Of a stretch of 64,000 bases of DNA, positions 1 to 8,441 are shown one piece after another; the stretch's first letter is position 1; every line of letters begins with the position of its first letter. The position numbers and the translations under genes were made by a program. Under the pieces are notes generated by a model, which was given only the letters and a program-made list of their open reading frames with translations, was not told where the DNA came from and did no database searches. The stretch comes from JAHRAW01 sp028066695 (GTDB lineage Bacteria > Pseudomonadota > Gammaproteobacteria > Arenicellales > Poriferihabitantaceae). The stretch lies in contig OY734803.1 in NCBI GenBank assembly GCA_963457535.1, positions 434,001-498,000 on the forward strand. The letters are read 5' to 3'.

Positions 1-156
1 GGCAGCGTGCAGGGGCTGGAGCGGCTGGACGCGCCGGCGTTTTCGTTTCAGGGGCATCCGGAGGCGAGCCCGGGCCCGCACGACGCGGCCGATTTGTTCG
101 ACAAATTCGCCGGCATGATGGCCGCGAACATGACCGCCGGAGCGCGGCATGCCTAA
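1..156 (+). CDS. carA: Carbamoyl-phosphate synthase small subunit, C-terminal end (partial)
   Basis: These are the last 51 residues of the glutaminase subunit of carbamoyl-phosphate synthetase; the gene starts before the window. The visible tail holds FQGHPEASPGPHDA. In this class I glutamine amidotransferase family that block carries the catalytic His and Glu of the Cys-His-Glu triad, which releases ammonia from glutamine for CarB. The carA stop (154-156) lies inside the start of carB (149), an 8-base overlap that suggests translational coupling. Carbamoyl phosphate feeds arginine and pyrimidine synthesis. Confidence 0.95.
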   Translation, partial: GSVQGLERLDAPAFSFQGHPEASPGPHDAADLFDKFAGMMAANMTAGARHA

Positions 157-3100
157 GCGCGACGACATTCATTCGGTGCTGATCATCGGCGCTGGGCCGA
201 TCATCATCGGGCAGGCATGCGAGTTTGATTATTCCGGCGCGCAGGCCTGCAAGGCGCTGCGCGAGGAAGGCTGCCGCGTCATTCTGGTCAATTCCAATCC
301 GGCGACGATAATGACCGATCCGGACTTCGCCGACGACACCTACATTGAACCGCTGGACAGCGGCACACTGCGCGCGATCATTGAGAAGGAGCGCCCGGAC
401 GCGCTGCTGCCGACCATGGGCGGGCAGACCGCGCTGAACTGCGCGCTGGATTTAAAGCGGCTCGGCGTGCTGGACGAATTCGGCGTGAAGATGATCGGCG
501 CGAGCGCCGAGTCCATAGACAAGGCCGAAGACCGCCGCCTGTTTCGCAGCGCGATGCAGCGCATCGGCCTTGACACGGTGCGCGGCGAAATCGCCTCTTC
601 GCTGAGCGAAGCGCATGCGGTGCTGGAAAGCGTCGGTTTTCCGGCGATCATCCGCCCGTCGTTCACGCTCGGCGGCAGCGGCGGCGGCGCGGCTTACAAC
701 ATGGATGAGTTTGACGAAATCTGCCGGCGCGGGCTGGCCGCGTCTCCGACCGGCAAATTGCTGGTGGAGGAAAGCATTCTCGGCTGGAAGGAATTTGAAA
801 TGGAAGTGGTGCGCGACCGCGCCGACAACTGCATCATCGTCTGCGCGATTGAAAACTTTGACCCGGTCGGCGTGCACACCGGCGACTCCATCACGCTCGC
901 GCCGGCGCAGACGCTCACCGACAAGGAATACCAGGTGATGCGCGACGCCAGCATCGCGGTGCTGCGCGAAATCGGCGTGGACACCGGCGGCTCCAATGTG
1001 CAGTTCGCGCAGGACCCGAAGGACGGAACTTTTCGCATCATTGAAATGAACCCGCGCGTGTCGCGCTCGTCGGCGCTCGCTTCCAAGGCGACCGGCTTTC
1101 CGATTGCAAAAGTCGCGGCGAAACTCGCGCTCGGCTTCACGCTGGACGAACTGCAAAACGACATCACCGGCGGCGCCACCCCGGCCTCGTTTGAACCGAG
1201 CATTGATTATGTCGTCACCAAGATCCCGCGGTTTGATTTTGAAAAGTTTCCGCAGGCCGACGCGTCGCTGACCACGCAGATGAAATCGGTCGGCGAAGTC
1301 ATGGCGATCGGGCGCACCTTTCAGGAGTCTTTCCAAAAAGCACTGCGCGGGCTGGAGACCGGCGCCGACGGTCTGGACGAGCGCGCGCCGCCAAAACCAT
1401 CCGTGGACGCGGACGCGCCGGAAGACGCCGGCGAGGAAGAATTGGCAGCGCGTTTGCGCGTGCCGGGGGCCGAGCGGCCGTGGCATTTGGCCGAGGCGTT
1501 TCGGCGCGGCATGAGCATTGATGAGGCGTATGAAATCTGCAAGATTGACAAATGGTTTTTGGCGCAACTCGCCGACTTGGTCGCGACCGAGTCGCGCATC
1601 GCCGAACATGCCGGCAAAACCTCCTCGCTCGCGCCGCATGAATTGCGCGAGTGGAAACAAAAAGGCTTCTCCGACCGGCGCATCGCCGCGCTGCTGCAAA
1701 ACGACGAGGGCGAAGTGCGCGCGCGCCGCAAAAGCGAAAACATTCACCCGGTGTTCAAGCGCGTGGATTCCTGCGCGGCCGAATTTGACGCGGCGACCGC
1801 GTATCTGTATTCCAGTTATGACGAGGAATGCGAAGCCGCGCCGACCGGCCGCAAAAAAATCATGATCCTCGGCGGCGGCCCGAACCGCATCGGCCAGGGA
1901 ATTGAATTTGACTACTGCTGCGTGCACGCCTCCATGGCGCTGCGCGAGGCCGGCTTTGAAACCATTATGGTCAACTGCAACCCGGAAACGGTGTCCACCG
2001 ATTACGACACCTCCGACCGGCTGTATTTTGAGCCGCTGACTTTGGAGGATGTGCTGGAAGTCGCGCGCGTGGAAAAACCGGCCGGCGTCATCGTGCAATA
2101 CGGCGGGCAGACGCCGCTGAAACTCGCGCGCGCGCTGGCGCGCGCCGGCCTGCCGGTCATCGGCACTTCGCCGGATTCCATTCACCGCGCCGAAGACCGC
2201 AAATTTTTCCGCCAATTGCTGGAAGACCTCGGCCTGCGCCAGCCGCCCAACGCCACCACATTGGACCCCGAAGACGCGCGCGCGCTCGCCGAACGCATCG
2301 GCTATCCGCTGATGGTGCGCCCGTCCTATGTGCTCGGCGGGCGCGCCATGGAAATCGTGCGCAACGAAGAAGAGCTGCTCGGCTACATGCGAGACGCGCC
2401 GCCGCAAACGCAGGCCGGGCACGACTCGCCGCTGCTGCTGGACCGCTTTCTCGCCGACGCGATTGAAGTGGATGTGGACGCGGTTTGCGACGGCAAAGAA
2501 GTGCTGATCGGCGGCATCATGCAGCACATTGAGGAAGCCGGCGTGCATTCCGGCGATTCGGCATGCGCGCTGCCGCCGTTCAGTTTGTCCGCGGAAATGC
2601 AAACGGAATTGCGCCGCCAGACGCGCGAGTTGGCGCTGGCGCTCGGCGTGGTCGGGCTGATGAATGTGCAGTTCGCGGTGCAGGGCGGCGACATCTATGT
2701 GCTGGAAGTAAACCCGCGCGCCGCGCGCACCGTGCCGTTCGTCTCCAAGGCGACCGCGCGCCCGCTCGCCAAGATCGCGGCGCGCTGCATGACCGGCGCG
2801 AGTTTGGCCTCGCAAAATTTGTCCGCCAATGACGACGACCAAAGCGCGCCGCCGTTTTGCGCGGTCAAGGAGGCGGTGTTTCCGTTCATCAAATTTCCCG
2901 GCGTGGACCCGGCGCTCGGCCCCGAGATGAAAAGCACCGGCGAAGTCATGGGCATCGGCGACACTTTCGGCGAGGCTTTCGGCAAGGCGCAGCGCGCGAC
3001 CGGGCTGGACATTCCGCGCGGCGGCAGCGCGCTTCTGAGTTTAAAAACCGAAGACCAAGCGCCGGCCGCCGGCATCGCGCGCGAACTGGCCGCGGCCGGC

Positions 3101-3442
3101 TTTTCGCTGGCCGCGACCGAGGGCACCGCGGCCGCGCTCGCCGAAGCCGGGCTGCGCGTCGCGCGCGTCAACAAAGTCAGCGAGGGCCGCCCGCATGTGG
3201 TCGATCAAATCAAGAACGGCGAATTCCAACTGGTCATCAACACCACCGCCGGCAAGCGCAGTCTGGCCGATTCCCATACAATTCGGCGCGAAGCCCTGCT
3301 GCACAAGGTCGCGTATTTCACCACCCTCGCCGGCGCGCGCGCCGCGGTGGAGGCGCACAAAGCGGCCGGCGGCGGCCGCGTTCGCCGCCTGCAGGCGCTG
3401 CATTCCCCGCCCACCAATTCGCCCGCCAATCCGCCCGCATGA
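149..3442 (+). CDS. carB: Carbamoyl-phosphate synthase large subunit
   Basis: This 1097-residue protein makes carbamoyl phosphate from bicarbonate, two ATP and the ammonia passed on by CarA. It shows the expected internal duplication. The first synthetase half begins with GAGPIIIGQACEFDYSG near residue 14, and the second begins with ILGGGPNRIGQGIEFDY near residue 572. Each half has an ATP-grasp domain (RPSFTLGGSGGG and RPSYVLGGRAME). The C-terminal MGS-like allosteric domain carries INTTAGKRSLADS. The protein is slightly longer than the E. coli enzyme (1073). The excess is an acidic, alanine-rich segment near residues 410-440 and a proline-rich tail. Its stop overlaps the greA start as ATGA, so carA-carB-greA is probably one operon. 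Confidence 0.98.
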   Translation: MPKRDDIHSVLIIGAGPIIIGQACEFDYSGAQACKALREEGCRVILVNSNPATIMTDPDFADDTYIEPLDSGTLRAIIEKERPDALLPTMGGQTALNCALDLKRLGVLDEFGVKMIGASAESIDKAEDRRLFRSAMQRIGLDTVRGEIASSLSEAHAVLESVGFPAIIRPSFTLGGSGGGAAYNMDEFDEICRRGLAASPTGKLLVEESILGWKEFEMEVVRDRADNCIIVCAIENFDPVGVHTGDSITLAPAQTLTDKEYQVMRDASIAVLREIGVDTGGSNVQFAQDPKDGTFRIIEMNPRVSRSSALASKATGFPIAKVAAKLALGFTLDELQNDITGGATPASFEPSIDYVVTKIPRFDFEKFPQADASLTTQMKSVGEVMAIGRTFQESFQKALRGLETGADGLDERAPPKPSVDADAPEDAGEEELAARLRVPGAERPWHLAEAFRRGMSIDEAYEICKIDKWFLAQLADLVATESRIAEHAGKTSSLAPHELREWKQKGFSDRRIAALLQNDEGEVRARRKSENIHPVFKRVDSCAAEFDAATAYLYSSYDEECEAAPTGRKKIMILGGGPNRIGQGIEFDYCCVHASMALREAGFETIMVNCNPETVSTDYDTSDRLYFEPLTLEDVLEVARVEKPAGVIVQYGGQTPLKLARALARAGLPVIGTSPDSIHRAEDRKFFRQLLEDLGLRQPPNATTLDPEDARALAERIGYPLMVRPSYVLGGRAMEIVRNEEELLGYMRDAPPQTQAGHDSPLLLDRFLADAIEVDVDAVCDGKEVLIGGIMQHIEEAGVHSGDSACALPPFSLSAEMQTELRRQTRELALALGVVGLMNVQFAVQGGDIYVLEVNPRAARTVPFVSKATARPLAKIAARCMTGASLASQNLSANDDDQSAPPFCAVKEAVFPFIKFPGVDPALGPEMKSTGEVMGIGDTFGEAFGKAQRATGLDIPRGGSALLSLKTEDQAPAAGIARELAAAGFSLAATEGTAAALAEAGLRVARVNKVSEGRPHVVDQIKNGEFQLVINTTAGKRSLADSHTIRREALLHKVAYFTTLAGARAAVEAHKAAGGGRVRRLQALHSPPTNSPANPPA

Positions 3443-3921
3443 CCACCGAACGAATTTTGCTGACGCGCAACGGCGTGAAAACGCTGCGCGCCGAGTTGCG
3501 CCAACTCAAGGACGAAGAACGCCCGAAGGTGATTGAAGCGATCGCCGAGGCGCGCTCGCACGGCGACCTGTCGGAGAACGCCGAATACGACGCGGCGAAA
3601 GAGCAGCAGCGTTTTGTCGAGGGGCGCATTCGCGAACTGGAGGCGTCGCTGTCGCGCGCCGAAGTAATTGACCCGGCCGAGATCGGCAAGGACGGCGCGG
3701 TGGTGTTCGGCGCGACGCTGCTGCTGTATGACGAGCAAAACGACGCCGAAGTCACCTACCAACTGGTCGGAAACTTGGAGGCCGATTTGGAACAGGGGCG
3801 CATCTCCATCTCCTCGCCGATCGGCCGCGCGCTGCTCGGCAAGCGCGAAGGCGACGAAGTGGAAGTCGCCGCGCCGGCCGGAAAACGCATTTATGAAATT
3901 TTGAAAGTGCGGTATGACTGA
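3439..3921 (+). CDS. greA: Transcription elongation factor GreA
   Basis: This 160-residue protein stimulates the RNA cleavage activity of backtracked RNA polymerase. The N-terminal coiled coil carries ARSHGDLSENAEYDAAKEQQ, in which Asp43 and Glu46 match the two acidic tip residues (41 and 44 in E. coli). The C-terminal FKBP-like domain ends in GKRIYEILKVRY. The ATG at 3439 overlaps the carB stop as ATGA; the open frame extends far upstream but only as an out-of-frame shadow of carB. The length is normal for the family (158 in E. coli). Confidence 0.97.
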   Translation: MTTERILLTRNGVKTLRAELRQLKDEERPKVIEAIAEARSHGDLSENAEYDAAKEQQRFVEGRIRELEASLSRAEVIDPAEIGKDGAVVFGATLLLYDEQNDAEVTYQLVGNLEADLEQGRISISSPIGRALLGKREGDEVEVAAPAGKRIYEILKVRYD

Positions 3922-3953
3922 GCGCCCCGCGCCCGCGTAGCGCCCGCCCGCGC

Positions 3954-4844
3954 ATGAAACCGCATGACATGCTGCTGGCGGCCTCGGTCGCGGTTCTCTG
4001 GGGCATGGGATTTGTCGTCGCCAAATCCGCGCTCGCGCACTTTCCGCCGATTTTCTTGATGGCGCTTCGCTTCGGGCTGAGCGCGGCCTGTCTGGTTTGG
4101 TTTTTTCGCCCGCCGAGGAAATTATTGCGGCACATTTTTTGGATCGCGCTGGTCGGCGCAACTTTGGAATACGCGCTGATCTTCACCGGCCTGGCGCGGC
4201 TGGATGTCTCCACCGCGACGCTGCTGGTGCAGTTGGAAGCGCCGTTCGGAATCTTTCTCGGCTGGCTGGTGTTTCGCGAGCGCATCGGCGCGCGGCGCAT
4301 CGGCGGCATCGCGCTCGCGCTCGCCGGCGTGGTTGGCATAGTCGGCGCGCCGCGCATGCAGGGCGGGCTGCTGCACGCGGCGATGGTCATCGGCGGCGGG
4401 TTCGCCTGGGCCGCCGGGCAAATTATGGTCAAGCGCCTGAGCCGCGCCGGCATTCGCATTGACGGACTTCCGCTGGTCAGCGCAATCGCGGTGATGGCCG
4501 CGCCGCAACTCTTACTGGTCTCGCTGCTGCTGGAAGATGGGCAACTCGCGGCGGTGCAAACCGCGACGCCGGGCATGTGGGCGGCGGTGGCTTATCTCGG
4601 GCTGGGCATGACCATCCTCGCCTACGCGATTTGGTATCACCTGCTCGGGCGCTATCCGGTCAGCCGCGTGATGCCGTTTCTTCTGCTGCTGCCGCTGGTC
4701 GCGGTCGCCGGCGGCGTGCTGATTCTCGGCGAGCCGCTGAGCGCGAACATGGTCATCGGCGGTTTGTGCATACTGATCGGCGTCGCCGTCATCAACGCGC
4801 GCGAGCCGGCGCGCGGCCCGGCCGGCGCGCCGCCGTCGCCATAA
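3954..4844 (+). CDS. EamA/DMT-family inner-membrane transporter
   Basis: This 296-residue protein is a drug/metabolite transporter superfamily member with about ten membrane segments arranged as two EamA repeats. It begins with LLAASVAVLWGMGFVVAKSA, typical of repeat 1. The second repeat ends with GEPLSANMVIGG, the usual late EamA signature. Family members export amino acids and other small metabolites; the substrate cannot be read from the sequence. It starts 32 bases after greA on the same strand and may be read from that operon. The short C-terminal tail is Pro/Ala-rich and probably cytoplasmic. Confidence 0.88.
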   Translation: MKPHDMLLAASVAVLWGMGFVVAKSALAHFPPIFLMALRFGLSAACLVWFFRPPRKLLRHIFWIALVGATLEYALIFTGLARLDVSTATLLVQLEAPFGIFLGWLVFRERIGARRIGGIALALAGVVGIVGAPRMQGGLLHAAMVIGGGFAWAAGQIMVKRLSRAGIRIDGLPLVSAIAVMAAPQLLLVSLLLEDGQLAAVQTATPGMWAAVAYLGLGMTILAYAIWYHLLGRYPVSRVMPFLLLLPLVAVAGGVLILGEPLSANMVIGGLCILIGVAVINAREPARGPAGAPPSP

Positions 4845-4878
4845 TCGCAACCGCGCATTCATTAATATTCGTTTAATA

Positions 4879-6651
4879 ATGACCAGCGAACAAATCGTTT
4901 TGTTTTCCCTGCTCGGCGCGGTGTTCGCGCTGCTGTTGTGGGGGAAGATTCGCCACGACCTGGTCGCGTTCGGCGCGCTGGTCGCGGCGATCCTCATCGG
5001 CGCGGTGCCGGAGGAGCGCGCCTTTGACGGCTTCGCGCATCCGGCCACCGTGATCATCGCGCTGGTGCTGGTGGTCAGCCGCGGCCTGTCCAATTCGGGC
5101 GCGGTGGAATTGCTGGCGCGGCATGTGGTGGCGCGCGGGCGCTCGCTGTTCGCGCATATCGGCGTGATGTCCGGAGTCGCCGCGGTGCTGTCGGCGCTGA
5201 TGAACAATGTCGCCGCGCTCGCGCTGCTGATGCCGATAGACATAAAGGCCGCGTCGCAGGCGCGCCGCCACCCGGGCCTGAGCCTGATGCCGCTGTCTTT
5301 CGCCTCCATCCTCGGCGGACTGATCACGCTGATCGGCACGCCGCCCAACATCATCATCGCCGGCTTTCGCGAAGAGGCGCTCGGCGCGCCCTTTTCCATG
5401 TTTGACTTCACCCCGGTCGGCGCGGTCGCGGCGCTCGCCGGCATCGCCTACATCGCCGCGCTCGGCTGGCGGCTGATACCGGCGGCCGGCAAAGGCGCGC
5501 CGGGCGACCTGTTCAACTTGGAGGGATACACCGCCGAAGTGCGCGTCGGCGAAAAATCCAAAGCCATCGGAAAAAAAGTCACCGAACTGGAAGACCCGGC
5601 CGAAGCCGCCGATGTCGCCATCATCGGACTGGTGCGCGGCGGGCGCCGCTTCCCCGGGCATGTGCGCCGCGAAGTCGTCAAGAAGGGGGACTTCCTGGTC
5701 ATTGAAGCGGCAGCCGACAACATAGACGCGTTCGTCGGCGAATTCGGCCTGGAATACGACCTCAAAAAGAAAAAGGACGGCGCGCCGATCGGCGAGGACC
5801 TGTCCATGTTTGAAGTCACGGTGCCGCACGGCGCGCGCATTGAGGGGCGCAGCGCGCTGGATTTGCGGCTGCGCGCGACCCAGGGCGTGACCATGCTCGG
5901 CGTCGCGCGCCAGGGCCGGGTGGAGCGCCGGCGCGTGCGCAAGTTAAAAATCCGCGCCGGCGATGTGCTGCTGCTGCTCGGCCCGACCGAGCGCATCGCG
6001 CATGTCGGCGCATGGATCGGCGGGCTGGCATTGCAGGAGCGCGATCTGCGCGTGGTGAAGCGCGACAAGGCGCGCCTCGCGGCCGGCGCGTTTTCCATTG
6101 CAATCGCGGCCGCGGCATCCGGAGCGGTCAGTCTGACCGTGGCGCTCGCGCTGGTCTGCGTGGTCATGGTCGCGGCGAACATCGTGCCGCCGCGCGACAT
6201 CTACAACTCCATTGAATGGCCGGTGATCGTGCTGCTCGGCTCCATGATTCCGCTCGGCGCCGCGCTGCAGTCGTCGGGCGGCACCGCGCTGATCGCGCAG
6301 GCGCTGCTCGGCCTGGCCGAGGGCTACGGCGCGGTGGTGGTGCTTCTGGTGTTGATGGCGGTCACCATGACGCTGTCGGATATATTGAACAACGCCGCGA
6401 CCACCGTTATCGCCGCCCCGGTCGCGCTGGACATCGCCGCCGGGCTCGGCCTGAATCCCGATCCGTTTTTGATGGCGGTCGCGGTCGCCGCGTCCTGCGC
6501 GTTTTTGACGCCGATCGGCCACAAGAACAACACGCTGATCATGGGGCCCGGCGGCTACCGCTTCGGCGACTACTGGCGCATGGGACTGCCGCTGGAAATC
6601 ATCATCCTCGCGGTCGCGATTCCGATGATTTTGTGGGTGTGGCCGCTTTGA
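4879..6651 (+). CDS. SLC13-family (DASS) permease with two RCK_C domains
   Basis: This 590-residue membrane protein has two hydrophobic halves (residues about 1-200 and 395-590) around a soluble centre. Both halves carry the SNN-like substrate/sodium site of the divalent anion:sodium symporter family: SALMNNVAALALLMP in the first and LSDILNNAATT in the second. The centre (about 205-390) has two TrkA-C/RCK_C-like repeats, for example FPGHVRREVVKKGDFLVIEA. This matches the sulfate/dicarboxylate permease subgroup in which RCK_C domains regulate transport. The substrate is not decidable from sequence. An AT-rich stretch precedes the ATG. It lies 34 bases after the EamA gene. Confidence 0.9.
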   Translation: MTSEQIVLFSLLGAVFALLLWGKIRHDLVAFGALVAAILIGAVPEERAFDGFAHPATVIIALVLVVSRGLSNSGAVELLARHVVARGRSLFAHIGVMSGVAAVLSALMNNVAALALLMPIDIKAASQARRHPGLSLMPLSFASILGGLITLIGTPPNIIIAGFREEALGAPFSMFDFTPVGAVAALAGIAYIAALGWRLIPAAGKGAPGDLFNLEGYTAEVRVGEKSKAIGKKVTELEDPAEAADVAIIGLVRGGRRFPGHVRREVVKKGDFLVIEAAADNIDAFVGEFGLEYDLKKKKDGAPIGEDLSMFEVTVPHGARIEGRSALDLRLRATQGVTMLGVARQGRVERRRVRKLKIRAGDVLLLLGPTERIAHVGAWIGGLALQERDLRVVKRDKARLAAGAFSIAIAAAASGAVSLTVALALVCVVMVAANIVPPRDIYNSIEWPVIVLLGSMIPLGAALQSSGGTALIAQALLGLAEGYGAVVVLLVLMAVTMTLSDILNNAATTVIAAPVALDIAAGLGLNPDPFLMAVAVAASCAFLTPIGHKNNTLIMGPGGYRFGDYWRMGLPLEIIILAVAIPMILWVWPL

Positions 6652-6688
6652 TGCGGGTTTGATGCGGATATTCCCCGCCGCGCCAAAC

Positions 6689-6697
6689 TGCTACAAT
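6689..6697 (+). promoter_or_regulatory. Extended -10 promoter for the formate dehydrogenase operon
   Basis: TGC followed by TACAAT forms an extended -10 element with no good -35. The same TGn-TACAAT pattern precedes infC and folE. Transcription would start near 6704. That favours the ATG at 6737 as the real start of the next gene over the earlier in-frame ATGs at 6659-6662, which would lie upstream of the transcript. Confidence 0.55.
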
Positions 6698-6736
6698 TCT
6701 CCGCCGCCCGCGCCGACCATTTCAAACCATCCCCGC

Positions 6737-8440
6737 ATGTCTTCCCCGCCCACCCGCGGCCGCCCGCGCCGCACAGGCCACCCGGGCCGCAGCGCGCGCA
6801 AAACCCGCGCCACGCCGAAGGGCCGGCAGGTCACCGAGGAAGCGCGCGCCGAAGTGCGCGCGCTGCTCGGCGACGGCGCGCCGCGGCGCGACTTGCTGAT
6901 TGAATATCTGCATTTGATTCAGGACCGCCACAATTGCCTGTCGGCCGCGCATCTCGCCGCGCTCGCCGAGGCGATGAAACTATCCATGACCGAGGTCTAT
7001 GAGGTCGCGTCGTTTTACGCGCATTTTGACATCGTCATGGAGGGCGAGGACCCTCCGCCGGCGCAGACCATTCGCGTCTGCGACAGCATCGCCTGCCAAC
7101 TCGCCGGCGCCGAAGAATTGCTGCGCGCGGTGCGCGACGGCGCGCCGAATGCGCGCGTGCTGCGCGCGCCGTGCATGGGGCGGTGCGAACGCGCGCCGGT
7201 GGCCGCGCTCGGCAAACATCATGTGTGCGCCGCCGACGCGGAGGGCGTGCTGGCCGCGCTCAAATCCGGGCGCGCCGAAGCCGAGATGCCCGACTACTCC
7301 GGGTTTGACGCCTACCGCAAAGCCGGCGGCTACCGCCTGCTCGGCGAATGCATCGGCGGCAAATGCGACGCCGAGTCGGTGATGGCCGCGCTGGACGCGG
7401 CCGGTTTGCGCGGACTCGGCGGCGCCGGCTTTCCGGCCGGGCGCAAATGGCGCATCGTGCGCGGCTACGACGCGCCGCGGCTGATGGCGGTCAACGCCGA
7501 CGAAGGCGAGCCCGGCACTTTCAAGGACCGTTTTTATTTGGAATCCGACCCGCACCGTTTTATTGAAGGAATGCTGATCGCGGCCTGGGCGGCCGGCTGC
7601 GAAAAAACCTACCTCTATGTGCGCGACGAATACCCGGCGGTGCGCGAAATTCTGCGCGCCGAATTGGAGCGCGCGCGCGGCGCCGGCCTGGCCGCGCACA
7701 CCGAACTGCATTTGCGGCGCGGCGCCGGCGCGTATATCTGCGGCGAAGAATCGGCGATGATTGAATCCATTGAGGGCAAGCGCGGGCTGCCGCGCAACCG
7801 CCCGCCTTTCGTCGCCGAAGTCGGGCTGTTCGGCCGCCCGACGCTGGAGCACAATGTGGAAACCCTGTTCTGGGTGCGCGACATCGTGGAAAAAGGCGCA
7901 GAGTGGTTCGCCGGCGCCGGGCGGCGTGGGCGCTCCGGGCTGCGAAGTTTTTCGGTGTCGGGGCGCGTCAAAAATCCCGGCGTAAAACTCGCCGATGCCG
8001 GCATCAGTCTGCGCGAATTGATAGACGAGCATTGCGGCGGCATGCCCGACGGCCACACATTAAAGGCCTACCTGCCCGGCGGCGCCTCCGGCGGCATTTT
8101 GCCGGCCTCGCTCGCCGATGCGCCGCTGGATTTTGACACGCTGCAGGAGCACGGCTGCTTCATCGGCTCGGCCGCGGTGGTGGTGTTCAGCCAGCACGAC
8201 AACATGCGCGAAGTCGCGCTGAACCTGATGAAATTTTTTGAGGACGAAAGTTGCGGCCAATGCACGCCGTGCCGCGCCGGCACCGAGAAAGCGGTTAAAT
8301 TAATGAGCAAGCCGAAATGGGACACCGAATTGCTCGGCGAACTCAGCGAAGTAATGGCGGACGCGTCCATCTGCGGCCTCGGCCAGGCCGCGGGGAATCC
8401 GATCAATTGTGTTTTGAAGTATTTTCCGGAGGATTTGTAA
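6737..8440 (+). CDS. NAD-dependent formate dehydrogenase beta subunit (NuoE-NuoF fusion)
   Basis: This 567-residue protein passes electrons from formate to NAD. The N-terminal third is a NuoE-like thioredoxin-fold [2Fe-2S] domain with cysteines in CDSIACQLAG and CMGRCERAP. The rest is NuoF-like: GLGGAGFPAGRKW and ICGEESAMIESIEG form the FMN/NADH site, and SCGQCTPCRAG binds the [4Fe-4S] cluster. Fusion of the E- and F-like parts, followed by a large molybdo/tungsto subunit, matches the two-subunit soluble formate dehydrogenases described in methylotrophs. It does not match the separate FdsG/FdsB arrangement. The start was chosen downstream of the extended -10 at 6689-6697; the next gene begins one base after the stop. 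Confidence 0.9.
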   Translation: MSSPPTRGRPRRTGHPGRSARKTRATPKGRQVTEEARAEVRALLGDGAPRRDLLIEYLHLIQDRHNCLSAAHLAALAEAMKLSMTEVYEVASFYAHFDIVMEGEDPPPAQTIRVCDSIACQLAGAEELLRAVRDGAPNARVLRAPCMGRCERAPVAALGKHHVCAADAEGVLAALKSGRAEAEMPDYSGFDAYRKAGGYRLLGECIGGKCDAESVMAALDAAGLRGLGGAGFPAGRKWRIVRGYDAPRLMAVNADEGEPGTFKDRFYLESDPHRFIEGMLIAAWAAGCEKTYLYVRDEYPAVREILRAELERARGAGLAAHTELHLRRGAGAYICGEESAMIESIEGKRGLPRNRPPFVAEVGLFGRPTLEHNVETLFWVRDIVEKGAEWFAGAGRRGRSGLRSFSVSGRVKNPGVKLADAGISLRELIDEHCGGMPDGHTLKAYLPGGASGGILPASLADAPLDFDTLQEHGCFIGSAAVVVFSQHDNMREVALNLMKFFEDESCGQCTPCRAGTEKAVKLMSKPKWDTELLGELSEVMADASICGLGQAAGNPINCVLKYFPEDL

Positions 8441-8441
8441 G

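Noticed and set aside
452..2842. A 796-codon minus-strand frame opposite carB
   Set aside because: Antisense shadow of a conserved gene; no domain, no promoter or ribosome site, and composition typical of reverse reading.
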